64,000 bases of DNA from Plantactinospora endophytica (lineage in GTDB: Bacteria > Actinomycetota > Actinomycetes > Mycobacteriales > Micromonosporaceae). Location: assembly GCF_016862915.1 (NCBI RefSeq), contig NZ_BONW01000008.1, positions 1 to 64,000 of the forward strand. The letters run 5' to 3'. The position numbers were made by a program, and so were the translations under genes. Positions 40,991 through 50,262 of this stretch are shown here, one piece after another; the first letter of the stretch is position 1, and every line of letters begins with the position of its first letter. The notes under the pieces are model-generated. The model was given only the letters and a program-made list of their open reading frames with translations. It searched no databases and was not told the origin of the DNA.

Positions 40991-41071
40991 CACCGCCGCG
41001 ATACCCGGCGACGCCGCCCGGAGGGGCCTCTTCCGCCCCGCCGGCCGGTACCCGGGGGATGTCCACCCGGC

Positions 41072-42820
41072 TCAGTCGTCCCGTTGGCCGATCTCGCGGT
41101 CCCGGCGTACCGTCGCCTTGCGGCCCTTGATGGTGCTCTGCCGGAGCCGGGTGATCACCTCGTTCGCCGCCGACCTCGGCACCTCGACCAGGGAGAACCG
41201 GTCGGCGATCTCGATCGAGCCGATCTCCCGACCGCTGACCCGGGTCTCCCCGGTGATCGCACCGACCAGGTCCTGCGGGCGGATCCCGGCCCGCCGGCCG
41301 ACCCCGATGAACAGGCAGGCCATGTCGCCGGAGCGGGGCCGGCCGCCGCGCCGGTCGTCCCGACCGGCGTCCCGGCCGCCGTCGCGCCGGGGCCGGCCGT
41401 CCCGCTCGGTCCGGAACGCGAGCTGCGGGATGTCCTCCTCCTCGTCGACCGGGCCGCCGGCCGACTCGTGCGCCAGCTTGACCGCTGCCAGCGCCACCTC
41501 CATCACGTCGAACTCGTCGGTGAGGGTCTCCACGATCACCCGGAACGGGTCGAGGTCGTCCTCCAGCAGGCTCTCGTGCAGCGCGGCTCGGGTCATCTCC
41601 AGCCGCCGTGTCCGCAGGTCGGCCACCGTGGGGATCTTGTCGACGAAGATCCGCTGTCCGGTGGTCCGCTCGATCGTCTTGAGCATCCGGTGCTCCCGGG
41701 GCTCGGCCAGGGTGATCGCCACACCCTGCCGGCCGGCCCGGCCGACCCGCCCGATCCGGTGCACGTACGACTCCGGCGCCGACGGCACGTCGTAGTTGAC
41801 CACGTGCGTGAGCTGCTCGATGTCCAGCCCACGGGCGGCCACGTCGGTCGCCACCAGCAGGTCGGCGGTGCCGGCCCGGAGCCGGCCCATCACCCGGTCC
41901 CGCTGTTCCTGGGTCATGCCGCCGTGCAGCGCCTCGGCCCGGTAGCCGCGACCGTTCATCGTCTCGGTGAGCCGGTCGACCTCCTCCCGGGAGCGGCAGA
42001 AGACGATCGCGGCGGTCGGCGCCTCGACGTCGAGTACCCGGCCGAGCGCGGCCGGCTTGTGCGCCCGGGCGACCACGTACGCGGTCTGCCGGACCAGCGG
42101 GGCGGTGCCGGTGGGCGCGGGCTGCCGGCCGATCTCGATCCGGGCGGGATCGCTCAGGTACTGCCGGGCCATCCCGTCGATCCGGGCCGGCATCGTCGCG
42201 GAGAAGAGGACCGTCTGGCGCTGCTCGGGTACGTGTTGCAGGATCGTCTCGATGTCCTCGGCGAACCCCATGTCGAGCATCTCGTCCGCCTCGTCGAGTA
42301 CCACGGTCGCGAGGCTGTCCAGCCGCAGGGTGTCCCGGGCGATGTGGTCCAGCGCCCGTCCGGGAGTGGCCACCACCACGTCCACCCCGCCGTCGAGTGC
42401 CCGCAGTTGCCGGGCGATCGGCTGACCGCCGTAGATCGGCAGCACCCGTACGCCGAGGTCGCGGCCGTACCGGTGGATCGCCTCGGAGACCTGCACGGCC
42501 AGCTCGCGGGTCGGCACCAGGATCAGCGCGGTCGGCGCACCGGAGCTTCGGTCCGCCGGCAGCCGGTGCAGCAGCGGAAGCGCGAACGCGGCCGTCTTGC
42601 CGGTCCCGGTGGCGGCCTGGCCGAGCAGGTCCCGGCCGGCCAGCAGGGGCGGGATGGCGGCCCGTTGGATGGCGGTCGGCTCCTCGTAGCCCAGCGTGCC
42701 GAGCGCGTCCAGGAGTTCGGTCCGCAGCCCGAGGTCGGCGAAGGTGGCGGCGTCGTCGGGGTCGTTCGGGCTCGTGCTGACCGGCGGAGCGGGCGGTGCG
42801 CTTTCGGAACTCATGCCCAT
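41072..42820 (-). CDS. DEAD-box ATP-dependent RNA helicase (CsdA/DeaD-like)
   Basis: A 582-residue helicase. Q-motif YEEPTAIQRAAIP, Walker A AATGTGKTAAFALP, PTRELA, DEADEMLDMGF, SAT and HRIGRVGRAG complete the RecA pair (~25-400). The C-terminus has a DbpA-type RNA-binding domain (MACLFIGVGRRAGIRPQDLV; ISGREIGSIEI-like strand) after a short Arg/Asp/Gly-rich linker. These proteins unwind structured RNA in cold adaptation and ribosome assembly. The start could also be the ATG at 42814. It is monocistronic. Confidence 0.9.
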   Translation of the reverse strand: MGMSSESAPPAPPVSTSPNDPDDAATFADLGLRTELLDALGTLGYEEPTAIQRAAIPPLLAGRDLLGQAATGTGKTAAFALPLLHRLPADRSSGAPTALILVPTRELAVQVSEAIHRYGRDLGVRVLPIYGGQPIARQLRALDGGVDVVVATPGRALDHIARDTLRLDSLATVVLDEADEMLDMGFAEDIETILQHVPEQRQTVLFSATMPARIDGMARQYLSDPARIEIGRQPAPTGTAPLVRQTAYVVARAHKPAALGRVLDVEAPTAAIVFCRSREEVDRLTETMNGRGYRAEALHGGMTQEQRDRVMGRLRAGTADLLVATDVAARGLDIEQLTHVVNYDVPSAPESYVHRIGRVGRAGRQGVAITLAEPREHRMLKTIERTTGQRIFVDKIPTVADLRTRRLEMTRAALHESLLEDDLDPFRVIVETLTDEFDVMEVALAAVKLAHESAGGPVDEEEDIPQLAFRTERDGRPRRDGGRDAGRDDRRGGRPRSGDMACLFIGVGRRAGIRPQDLVGAITGETRVSGREIGSIEIADRFSLVEVPRSAANEVITRLRQSTIKGRKATVRRDREIGQRDD

Positions 42821-43006
42821 CAGCTTTTCACCACGCCCGAACGGGCGACGCGGCGACCGGCGATCCGGCGGGTCCGCCGGGCTTGGTAGCCCGGGGTGCC
42901 GAGGAGGTGACCGCCCTTCCGGTATCGACGGAGGTTGCCGCCCGGCCGGTTGCGGCGAGTCGGGTCCGACCGGGCGGTCCGCAGCGGTCGGGATGGCCGG
43001 GCGGCG

Positions 43007-43044
43007 TTGACGAGGCGTACCATAGTCGGGATAGTATCTGCATC
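43007..43044 (+). promoter_or_regulatory. promoter giving a probable leaderless transcript
   Basis: TTGACG at 43007-43012 and TAGTAT at 43032-43037 (19-bp spacer) place the transcription start at about 43044-43045, exactly where the GTG start of the SDR gene begins. No ribosome site lies upstream, which fits leaderless translation. Confidence 0.55.
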
Positions 43045-43845
43045 GTGAATGCAGAAAGTTTCGGATTCGCGCTGGCCGGCGCGGCCGTGGTGGTGACCGG
43101 GGCCGGCTCCGGCATCGGCGCGGCCCTGGCCACCCGGTTCGCTGCCGACGGCGCCCGGGTGCTCGTCAACGACCTCGACGGCGACGCGGCCCGGTCGGTC
43201 GCGACCCGGATCGGCGGGGAGGTCTTCCCCGCCGACGTGGCCGATCCGGCCGAGGTCGCCGCGCTGGTCCGGCACGCCCGGGAGCGGTTCGGCCGGATCG
43301 ACCTGTTCTGCGCCAACGCCGGAGTGCCCGGCACCGGCGGGCTGGACGCCCCCGACGAGACCTGGGAGCACGCCTGGCGGGTCAACACCATGTCCCACGT
43401 GTACGCCGCCCGCGAACTGCTGCCGGACTGGCTGGCCGCCGGGCGTGGCCGGCTGCTCGTCACCGCCTCGGCGGCCGGCCTGCTCACCCTGCTCGGCGCC
43501 GCGCCGTACTCGGTCTCCAAGCACGGGGCGCTGGCCTTCGCCGAGTGGCTGCGGGCCAGCTACGCACACCGGGGCGTCGTCGTGCAGGCGCTCTGCCCGC
43601 AGGGCGTCCGCACCCCGATGCTGGAGCAGGGCGAGGGGCCGGGCGCCGCCCTGCTGGCCGCCGGAGCGGTCACTCCGGAGCAGGTCGCCGAGCTGGTGGT
43701 GGCGGCGCTGGCCGACGACCGGTTCCTGGTGCTGCCGCATCCGGAGGTGGCGACGTACTACACCCGGCGGGCCGCCGACCCGGACCGCTGGCTGCACGGG
43801 ATGAACCGGGTGCAGCGGGATCTCGAAGGGTCGGCCGATGACTGA
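43045..43845 (+). CDS. SDR-family oxidoreductase
   Basis: A 266-residue classical SDR. VVVTGAGSGIGAALATRFA is the NAD(P) loop, CANAGVPGTGG the NAG motif, LLVTASAAGLLTLLGAAPYS carries the catalytic Ser and the following YSVSK the Tyr/Lys pair. DLDGD after strand 2 favours NAD over NADP. Substrate unknown. The GTG start coincides with the predicted transcription start. It overlaps the TetR gene, which probably controls it. Confidence 0.85.
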   Translation: MNAESFGFALAGAAVVVTGAGSGIGAALATRFAADGARVLVNDLDGDAARSVATRIGGEVFPADVADPAEVAALVRHARERFGRIDLFCANAGVPGTGGLDAPDETWEHAWRVNTMSHVYAARELLPDWLAAGRGRLLVTASAAGLLTLLGAAPYSVSKHGALAFAEWLRASYAHRGVVVQALCPQGVRTPMLEQGEGPGAALLAAGAVTPEQVAELVVAALADDRFLVLPHPEVATYYTRRAADPDRWLHGMNRVQRDLEGSADD

Positions 43846-44467
43846 CCGGTTCGGCGCCACCGGGGCGGAGCCGCCGGCCCGGGTCGACGGGCGCAACGCC
43901 CGGGCGGAACGCTCCCGGGCGGCGATCGTCGAGGCGCACCTCGCCCTGATCGGCGAGGGCGACCCGCGGCCGACCGGGGAACGGATCGCCGAGCGGGCCG
44001 GGGTGTCGCTGCGGACACTGTGGACGAATTTCAAGGACATGGAGACACTTTTCGAGGCCAGCGGCGAGCAGGTGCTCCGGCAGCAGGACGCGGCGTACCG
44101 GCCGATCTCCCCGACGCTGCCGCTGGCCCGACGGGTCGACGCGTACTGCCGGCAGCGGGCCCGGCTGCTCCAGTTGATCGCGCCGGCCGCCCGCGCCGCC
44201 CAGATGCGCGAGCCGGTCTCCGCCACGCTGCACCGCAACCGCCGCAAGCACGTCGACCGGGTACGTGCCGAGGTCGAGGAGCTGTTCGCCGACGAACTCG
44301 ACCGGGCCGGGGCCGGTCGGGAACAGTTGGTGCACGCCCTGGTCGCCACCAGCATGTGGCCGAGCTGGTCGATGCTGCGCGACGGCCTCGGGCTGGGCGT
44401 GGACCAGGCCCGCGCGGTGATGACCCGCACCGTCGCCGCGCTGCTGGCCGACCCCGGCACCTACTGA
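43838..44467 (+). CDS. TetR-family transcriptional regulator
   Basis: A 209-residue regulator. The HTH is at ~25-70 (RAAIVEAHLALIGEG…TGERIAERAGVSLRTLWTNF; the usual xYYHF is LWTNF), followed by an all-helical ligand domain. It overlaps the SDR stop by 8 bases, so it is co-expressed and likely autoregulates the pair in response to an SDR substrate. Confidence 0.85.
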   Translation: MTDRFGATGAEPPARVDGRNARAERSRAAIVEAHLALIGEGDPRPTGERIAERAGVSLRTLWTNFKDMETLFEASGEQVLRQQDAAYRPISPTLPLARRVDAYCRQRARLLQLIAPAARAAQMREPVSATLHRNRRKHVDRVRAEVEELFADELDRAGAGREQLVHALVATSMWPSWSMLRDGLGLGVDQARAVMTRTVAALLADPGTY

Positions 44468-44487
44468 CCGGCGTACGCTCGCGGCCT

Positions 44488-44517
44488 GGCCGCCCGGTGA
44501 CGGGGCACCGGACGGCC
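44488..44517. terminator. possible bidirectional terminator
   Basis: GGCCG-cCCGGTG-acggg-CACCGG-aCGGCC can fold as a hairpin with small mismatches between the convergent TetR and RNase genes. There is no T-run, as is common in high-GC actinobacteria. Confidence 0.4.
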
Positions 44518-44523
44518 GTCGCC

Positions 44524-44563
44524 CGCGTCAGAGCCGGTAGAGGCGCGTCAGAGCCGGTAGAAG
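44524..44563. repeat. 20-bp tandem duplication at RNase 3' end
   Basis: cgcgtcagagccggtagagg occurs twice in tandem (44524 and 44544, one mismatch). It duplicates the last codons and stop of the RNase on the reverse strand, placing a second stop just downstream of the first. Confidence 0.75.
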
Positions 44564-45018
44564 TCCGTGTAGTGGTTCGGGGTGAACCAGGTCGCCCCGG
44601 TGGCCTTGTTGACCACGATCCGGTACGCGTCCCGGGCCGCACCCCGGTTGCGGGGGTAGACGTCGTACTCGTAGTAGGTGGCGTTCGTCGGCAACTGGCC
44701 CTCGCGGTTGAAGTGCTGCCCACCGGCGTAGTTGTAGAGCCCGCCGCTCCAGGAGTACCAGTTCCGTGCGGTGGGGAAGCCCCGGCTGGCCCAGCCGCTG
44801 CGGGCCGTCCGGGCGTCCGCGCAGCGGGCGATGGTGCAGGAGCTGTAGACGGCGGCCGAGGCGGAGTCGGTCTGGGTCGGGGCGACGACCGCCGGGCCGA
44901 CCAACAGGCCGGCGACCAGGACGGCCAGCGTCGCGAAGGTGGTCAGGAACCGCCGGGCCCGGGCCGGGGTGGCCGGAAGCGGACGGGGGGTCCAGTGCGC
45001 AGTGGCGGGTACGGCCAA
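44548..45018 (-). CDS. secreted guanyl-specific ribonuclease (RNase Sa/barnase family)
   Basis: A 156-residue exported protein. The long signal peptide (RFLTTFATLAVLVAGLLVGP…SASA-A) precedes a ~95-residue RNase: NYAGGQHFNREGQLP, the catalytic Glu in YYEYDVYPR, Arg in RDAYRIVV and the final His in FTPNHYTDFYRL. These are the E-R-H positions of RNase Sa. Two Cys in YSSCTIARCADA lie near the N-terminus. No barstar-like inhibitor gene is adjacent. It would degrade extracellular RNA. Confidence 0.85.
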   Translation of the reverse strand: MAVPATAHWTPRPLPATPARARRFLTTFATLAVLVAGLLVGPAVVAPTQTDSASAAVYSSCTIARCADARTARSGWASRGFPTARNWYSWSGGLYNYAGGQHFNREGQLPTNATYYEYDVYPRNRGAARDAYRIVVNKATGATWFTPNHYTDFYRL

Positions 45019-45399
45019 GGTGTCCTCCTGTTCGGACGGAGCCCGCGGGGTGTGCGGGTCGGCTCCATCCTCGACAGTCGGAGCCGCCGCCGGTAGGGGG
45101 TGGCGGTGAAGTTAATCGATGCGCCACCGGCTGTTCCCGCCGAAGATCACTACTCTCCTCGGCGGAAACCACACAAACGGAGATCCCTGTCGGTTTGGGT
45201 CCGGACTCGTCCGTCCTGGTGCAGGCTGCCCGGGTTGACGGACCTCCCGGACCATGCCTGTCACCACGGGCGGTATGTCTCGGATCATGCCGGCCCGGGT
45301 CGCGCAGATGACCGAACTGTTACAGCCGGATGTTGACGGACCACAAGAACGGGCGTAAACAGAAAGCAAGCAAAAACGATCGGGCGGGAGATCTCACGG
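45019..45399. promoter_or_regulatory. PTS operon promoter/operator region
   Basis: A 381-bp divergent gap. Near its right end TTGACG (45333-45338) and TAAACA (45356-45361) form a 17-bp-spaced promoter. AAACAGAAAGCAAGCAAAAACG (45357-45379, AT-rich, repeated AAAC/GCAA elements) overlaps and follows the -10, which is where a DeoR-type repressor would sit. GCGGGAG precedes the regulator ATG. A second TTGACG lies near 45237. The left part (45019-45230) has the RNase promoter and nothing else I can name. Confidence 0.55.
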
Positions 45400-46161
45400 A
45401 TGTACGCCGAGGAACGTCAGCAGGAGATCCTGCGTCTGGCCCGGGAGGCGGGCCGGGTCGACGTGATGGCGCTGGCCGAGGGCATGAACGTGACCGCGGA
45501 GACGATCCGCCGGGACCTGACCGTGCTGGAGCGGGCCGGAGTGCTCCGCCGGGTGCACGGCGGGGCGATCCCGGTGGAGCGGATCGGGTTCGAGCCCGCA
45601 CTCGCCGCCCGGGACGCCGTACTGATCGACGAGAAGGAGCGGATCGCCAAGGCGGCACTGGCCGAACTGCCCGACGAGGGCGCCGTCATCCTCGACGCCG
45701 GCACCACCACCGCCCGGCTGGCCCAGCTCCTGCCCGCCGACCGCGAACTGACCGTGGTGGTCAACTCCCCGGTGCTGGCCGCCGCGCTCGGCCTGAAGCC
45801 CAACCTCACGGTGCTGCTGCTCGGCGGCCGGCTGCGCGGCAAGACGCTGGCCACGGTGGACGACTGGGCGCTGCGACCGCTCGCCGAGCTGTACGTCGAC
45901 GTCGCCTTCATGGGCGCCAACGGCTGCTCGGTGGAGCGCGGGATGACCACGCCGGACCCGGCCGAGGCGGCGGTGAAGCGGGCGATGATCAGCGCCGCCC
46001 GCCGGGTGGTGCTGCTCGCCGACCACACCAAGATCGGCAACGACTACCTGGCCCGGTTCGGCACCCTGGCCGACCTCGACCTGCTGATCACGGACAGCGG
46101 GCTGGACGAGGAACTCGCCGACGACGTGGAGGCGGCCGGCGTACGGGTGGTGCGGGCATGA
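45400..46161 (+). CDS. DeoR-family sugar-phosphate-responsive repressor
   Basis: A 253-residue DeoR regulator. The N-terminal HTH is RQQEILRLAREAGRVDVMAL, then TAETIRRDLTVLERAGVLRR and the family tag VHGGA. The DeoRC sugar-phosphate domain follows (LDAGTTTARLAQLL, FMGANGCSVERGMTT, LADHTKIG). It is the first gene of the PTS operon and overlaps the PfkB kinase, as FruR does in actinobacterial fruRKA operons. The inducer is probably fructose-1-phosphate or a related ketose phosphate. Confidence 0.87.
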   Translation: MYAEERQQEILRLAREAGRVDVMALAEGMNVTAETIRRDLTVLERAGVLRRVHGGAIPVERIGFEPALAARDAVLIDEKERIAKAALAELPDEGAVILDAGTTTARLAQLLPADRELTVVVNSPVLAAALGLKPNLTVLLLGGRLRGKTLATVDDWALRPLAELYVDVAFMGANGCSVERGMTTPDPAEAAVKRAMISAARRVVLLADHTKIGNDYLARFGTLADLDLLITDSGLDEELADDVEAAGVRVVRA

Positions 46162-47102
46162 TCCTCACGGTCACGCTCAACCCCAGCCTGGACCGGGCGA
46201 TGGAGATCGACAGGCTGGCCCGGGGCGAGGTGATCCGGGCCGCCTCCGCACACCTCGACCCGGGCGGCAAGGGCGTCAACGTCTCCCGGGCACTGCTCGC
46301 CAACGGGGTACCGTCCCGGGCGGTGCTGCCGGTCGGCGGCGAGGAGGGCGCCCAGCTCGTCCGGCTGTTGGAGAGCGAGGGCGTCGAACTGCTGGTGGTG
46401 CCGATCGCCGGGCGTACCCGGTCGAACATCACCCTCGCCGAGCCGGACGGCACGGTCACCAAGATCAATGAGTCCGGCCCGGTGCTTACCGGCCCGGAGT
46501 TCGCCGAGGTGACCCGGGCGGTGCTGGCGGCGGCCGACTCGGCCGACTGGGTGGTGGCCTGCGGCAGCGTGCCGCCGGGACTGCCGGTGGCGGCCTTCGG
46601 CGACCTCTGCGCCCGGCTGGTCGACGCCGGGGTGCGGCTCGCGGTCGACACCAGCGGACCGGCGCTGCGGGCCGCCGCCGAGGCCGGGGTGGCACTGGTC
46701 AAGCCGAACCGGGAGGAGTTGGCCGAGGCGGTCGGCGCCCCGCTGCGGTCCCTCGGTGACGTGGTCGACGCCGCCGCCCAGGTCCGCACCTGGGGCGCCG
46801 GCACCGTACTGGCCAGCCTCGGCGCCGACGGCGCGGTACTTGTCGACGCCAAGGGCGTGGTCACCGGCGAGTCGCCGGTGGCGCAGCCGAAGAGCACGGT
46901 CGGGGCCGGCGACGCGCTGCTGGCCGGTTTCCTGGCCGCCGGCGCGCGCGGCCCGGACGCCCTCGCCGAGGGGCTCGCCTGGGGCGCGGCGGCGGTCAGC
47001 CTGCCGGGCAGCCGGATGCCCGGTCCCGCCGACCTGCTCCGGAACACCGTCCGAGTCCACCCCCGGCCGGACCTGGTCCGGCCACTGCTGCCACAGGGCT
47101 GA
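46158..47102 (+). CDS. fruK: 1-phosphofructokinase-like PfkB kinase
   Basis: A 314-residue ribokinase-fold kinase. The start MILTVTLNPSLDRAMEIDRL, then HLDPGGKGVNVSRALLANG and the C-terminal anion hole STVGAGDALLAGFLA are the FruK/LacC hallmarks; NESGPVLTGPEF is typical of FruK. It phosphorylates fructose-1-phosphate to fructose-1,6-bisphosphate; tagatose-6-phosphate is the alternative substrate in this subfamily. It overlaps the DeoR gene (ATGA). No fructose-type EII is present here, which makes its role in this operon open. Confidence 0.83.
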   Translation: MILTVTLNPSLDRAMEIDRLARGEVIRAASAHLDPGGKGVNVSRALLANGVPSRAVLPVGGEEGAQLVRLLESEGVELLVVPIAGRTRSNITLAEPDGTVTKINESGPVLTGPEFAEVTRAVLAAADSADWVVACGSVPPGLPVAAFGDLCARLVDAGVRLAVDTSGPALRAAAEAGVALVKPNREELAEAVGAPLRSLGDVVDAAAQVRTWGAGTVLASLGADGAVLVDAKGVVTGESPVAQPKSTVGAGDALLAGFLAAGARGPDALAEGLAWGAAAVSLPGSRMPGPADLLRNTVRVHPRPDLVRPLLPQG

Positions 47103-47228
47103 GCCGGTCATGTCAGGCAGTCAGCGACAGCACCCCGAACGTCGGCCGACCCCTGAGGCCGACGGCATGACATTCGAACCCGGCCGCGTTCGGTAACGCG
47201 GGCCATACTCTGCGAAGGAGTCCCCCTC

Positions 47229-48419
47229 ATGGCCATGTCATACACACCGCAGGTCCAGGGCAGCGGCTTCAAAGCCCAGGTCCAGCGGATCGGCGGTCAC
47301 CTGGCCGGAATGGTCATGCCCAACATCGGGGCGTTCATCGCCTGGGGCCTGATCACGGCGCTCTTCATCCCGACCGGCTGGCTGCCCAACGAGGACTTCG
47401 CCAAGCTGGTCGACCCGATGATCTTCAGCCTGCTGCCGATCCTGATCGGTTACACCGGCGGCCGGATCGTGCATGGCCAGCGCGGCGCGGTGGTCGGTGC
47501 GGTGGCCACGGTCGGCATGATCGTCGGCGCGGAGATCCCGATGTTCCTCGGCGCCATGATCATGGGTCCGGCCGCCGCGTACCTGATCAAGCTCTTCGAC
47601 AAGCTGGTCGAGGACCGGATCCGCCCCGGCTTCGAGATGCTGGTCGACAACTTCTCCGCCGGCATCGTCGGCGGCGCGATGGCGCTGTTCGGCGTCTGGG
47701 GCGCCGGCCCGGTCGTCGGCCGGCTCAGCGACTGGGCCGGCAGCGGAGTGGACTGGCTGATCGGGCAGAACCTGCTGCCCGTCGCCTCCGTACTCGTCGA
47801 ACCGGCCAAGGTGCTGTTCCTGAACAACGCGATCAACCACGGCGTACTGTCGCCGCTGGCGGTGGCGCAGGCGCAGGAGACCGGCAAGTCGATCCTGTTC
47901 ATGATCGAGTCGAACCCCGGCCCGGGGCTCGGCCTGCTGCTCGCCTTCTTCCTCTTCGGACCCCGCTCGCTGCGGCCCAGCGTGCCGGCGGCCGGCATCA
48001 TCCACTTTCTCGGCGGCATCCACGAGATCTACTTCCCGTACGTGCTGATGAAGCCGCGACTGATCCTCGCCACCATCGCCGGTGGGGCCGCCGGGGTCGG
48101 CACCTTCATGGTCACCGGCGCCGGACTCGTCGCCACCCCCTCGCCGGGCAGCATCTTCGCCTACGCGGCGGTCACTCCGAGGGGCGGCTGGTTCGGCATG
48201 GTGCTCGGCGTACTGGTCGCCACCGTGGTCTCCTTCGTGGTCGCCTCGGCGCTGCTCGGCTTCGGCAAGCTGAACGGGGAGCCGAAGGCCGACGAGGACG
48301 CCGCGGCCGAGACCGACGACCCGACCTCGACCGGCCCCGCGACCGCCGAGCCGACGACCGGGACCCGGGACCGCGAGACCAGCCCGGCCGTGGCCCGCTC
48401 CGCCACCGCCGAGGGCTGA
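47229..48419 (+). CDS. mtlA: PTS mannitol-type EIIC permease
   Basis: A 396-residue membrane EIIC of the fructose-mannitol family. Signatures are [60 protein letters not shown] and the ligand-site loop [20 protein letters not shown]. The last ~50 residues are Glu/Thr/Pro-rich and disordered. In many bacteria MtlA carries fused B and A domains; here they are separate genes immediately downstream. It imports and phosphorylates a hexitol, probably mannitol. Confidence 0.88.
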   Translation: MAMSYTPQVQGSGFKAQVQRIGGHLAGMVMPNIGAFIAWGLITALFIPTGWLPNEDFAKLVDPMIFSLLPILIGYTGGRIVHGQRGAVVGAVATVGMIVGAEIPMFLGAMIMGPAAAYLIKLFDKLVEDRIRPGFEMLVDNFSAGIVGGAMALFGVWGAGPVVGRLSDWAGSGVDWLIGQNLLPVASVLVEPAKVLFLNNAINHGVLSPLAVAQAQETGKSILFMIESNPGPGLGLLLAFFLFGPRSLRPSVPAAGIIHFLGGIHEIYFPYVLMKPRLILATIAGGAAGVGTFMVTGAGLVATPSPGSIFAYAAVTPRGGWFGMVLGVLVATVVSFVVASALLGFGKLNGEPKADEDAAAETDDPTSTGPATAEPTTGTRDRETSPAVARSATAEG

Positions 48420-48452
48420 CCAGACCAGCGTACGAACGGAAGGGGTACTGCC

Positions 48453-48761
48453 ATGGGCAGCATCAACGGTAAGGACATCCACAAGGTCGTGGTTGCCTGC
48501 GACGCCGGGATGGGCAGCAGCGTCATGCTCGCCAGCCAACTTCGCAAGCAGCTCAAGAAGTTCTCGGTCACGGTGGAACACACCCCGGTCAACTCCATCC
48601 CGGGCGACGCCGATGTGGTGATCACCCACAACGGGCTGGCCGCCCGGGCCCGGGCCGCCGCACCCGACAAGGTCGTGGTGCCGTTCCAGGTCTTCCTCGG
48701 CGACCCGGCGGTGACCGCCGTGGTCAAGGCGATCGAGTCGGGTGGTGAGGTCAGTGGCTGA
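48453..48761 (+). CDS. PTS mannitol-type EIIB protein
   Basis: A 102-residue EIIB. The phosphocysteine Cys16 lies in KVVVACDAGMGSSVMLASQL, then VITHNGLAARA and a final helix, as in mannitol EIIB domains. It passes phosphate from EIIA to the sugar at EIIC. The stop lies 8 bases inside the EIIA gene. Confidence 0.9.
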   Translation: MGSINGKDIHKVVVACDAGMGSSVMLASQLRKQLKKFSVTVEHTPVNSIPGDADVVITHNGLAARARAAAPDKVVVPFQVFLGDPAVTAVVKAIESGGEVSG

Positions 48762-49212
48762 GTTGACCGGCGACCTGCTCGACCGGCGGGCGATCCGGCT
48801 CGCCGAGGAGGCCGCCGACCGCGACGAGGCGATCCGGCGCTGCGGCGAGGCGCTGGTCGACACCGGAGCGGTGCATCCCGGGTACGTCGAGACGATGCTC
48901 GCCCGCGAGCGCTCGGTCTCCACGTACGTGGGGGAGGGGGTGGCCATCCCGCACGGCACCCTCGCCGGCAAGGACCTGGTGCACCGGGACGCGCTCGCGG
49001 TGCTCCGGTTTCCCGCCGGAGTCGACTGGGGCGGCCAGCCGGTCACCGTCTGCGTGGCGATCGCCGCCCGTGGCGACGGCCACGTCGAGCTGCTGGCCAG
49101 CCTCGCCGAGATCCTGCTCGACGCCGACCGGGCCCGTGCGCTGCGCGAGGCCACCGAACCCGAAGACGTGCTGGCACTGCTGGTGCCGGCGCCGGAGGAC
49201 AGCAACCGATGA
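48754..49212 (+). CDS. PTS mannitol/fructose-type EIIA protein
   Basis: A 152-residue EIIA-2 domain. The phospho-His is His67 in GEGVAIPHGTLAG, with AIRRCGEALVDTGAVHPGYV before it and VAIAARGDGHVELLASLAEI after. It receives phosphate from HPr (50263). GTG start at 48754 overlaps EIIB and has GGTGAGG upstream. Confidence 0.9.
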   Translation: MAELTGDLLDRRAIRLAEEAADRDEAIRRCGEALVDTGAVHPGYVETMLARERSVSTYVGEGVAIPHGTLAGKDLVHRDALAVLRFPAGVDWGGQPVTVCVAIAARGDGHVELLASLAEILLDADRARALREATEPEDVLALLVPAPEDSNR

Positions 49213-50249
49213 AGGCCGTTCGATTCCACGCACCCGGTGACGTACGCATCGAGGACGTGCCCGAGCCCACTCCGGGGCCCGGCGACGTCAAGATCCGGGT
49301 ACGCAACTGTTCCACCTGCGGTACCGACGTCAAGATCTCGAAGTTCGGGCACCACCACATCCACCCGCCCCGGGTGATGGGGCACGAGATCGCCGGTGAG
49401 GTGGTGGAGACCGGGTCCGAGGTGACCGGCTGGGCGCCCGGCGACCGGGTACAGGTGATCGCGGCGATCCCGTGCGGCACCTGCGCCGAGTGCCGGCGGG
49501 GCCGGATGACCGTCTGCCCCAATCAGGAGTCGATGGGCTACCACTACGAGGGCGGCTTCGCGCAATACCTGGTCGTGCCGGCGAAGGTGCTGGCGGTGGA
49601 CGGGCTGAACCGGATTCCGGACGGGGTCGGTTTCGCCGAGGCGTCGGTGGCCGAGCCGCTGGCCTGCGTACTCAACGGACAGGAGTTGGCGCTGGTCGGC
49701 GACGGCGACGACGTGGTGGTGATCGGCTCCGGCCCGATCGGCTGCCTGCACGTCCGGCTGGCCCGGGCCCGGGGCGCCGCCCGGGTCTTCCTGGTCGAGT
49801 TGAACCGCGACCGGCTGGAGATGGCCGCCGCACTGGTGCATCCGGACGCGGCGATCTGCGGCTCCGAGGTGGACCCGGTCGACGAGGTGCTGAAGCTGAC
49901 CGACGGGCGCGGAGCCGACGTGGTGATCACGGCGGCGGCCTCCGGCGCGGCCCAGGAGCAGGCGGTGCAGATGGCTGCCCGGCAGGGTCGGATCAGCCTC
50001 TTCGGCGGCCTGCCCAAGGACAACCCGATCATCTCGCTCGACTCCAACCTGGTGCACTACCGCGAGCTGATGCTGGTCGGCGCCAACGGCTCCAGCCCGG
50101 TGCACAACGCCGAGGCGCTCCGCCTGATCGCCACCGGCGCGGTGCCGGTGTCCGATCTGATCACCCACCGGCTTCCGCTGGACCAGGCGATCGACGCCTT
50201 CGGCGTGGTCGCCCGGGGCGAGGCCATCAAGGTCACGATCGAACCCTGA
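49209..50249 (+). CDS. zinc-dependent polyol-phosphate dehydrogenase (MDR family)
   Basis: A 346-residue medium-chain dehydrogenase. Catalytic zinc ligands are Cys38-region RNCSTCGTDVKI and the following GHEIAGEVV; structural zinc Cys occur in PCGTCAECRRGRMTVCPNQE. The NAD loop is VVVIGSGPIGCLHVRLARAR with Glu in VELNRDR for NAD. Relatives include sorbitol, galactitol-1-phosphate and threonine dehydrogenases. Here it would oxidise the hexitol phosphate delivered by the PTS. It is not the MtlD (long-chain) type normally partnered with MtlA. Overlaps EIIA (ATGA). Confidence 0.83.
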   Translation: MKAVRFHAPGDVRIEDVPEPTPGPGDVKIRVRNCSTCGTDVKISKFGHHHIHPPRVMGHEIAGEVVETGSEVTGWAPGDRVQVIAAIPCGTCAECRRGRMTVCPNQESMGYHYEGGFAQYLVVPAKVLAVDGLNRIPDGVGFAEASVAEPLACVLNGQELALVGDGDDVVVIGSGPIGCLHVRLARARGAARVFLVELNRDRLEMAAALVHPDAAICGSEVDPVDEVLKLTDGRGADVVITAAASGAAQEQAVQMAARQGRISLFGGLPKDNPIISLDSNLVHYRELMLVGANGSSPVHNAEALRLIATGAVPVSDLITHRLPLDQAIDAFGVVARGEAIKVTIEP

Positions 50250-50262
50250 GAGGGAGGCTCCC

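Noticed and set aside
44548-45018. Toxin-immunity pair with the secreted RNase
   Set aside because: No barstar-like or small acidic gene flanks it; neighbours are a TetR gene (convergent) and a PTS regulator.
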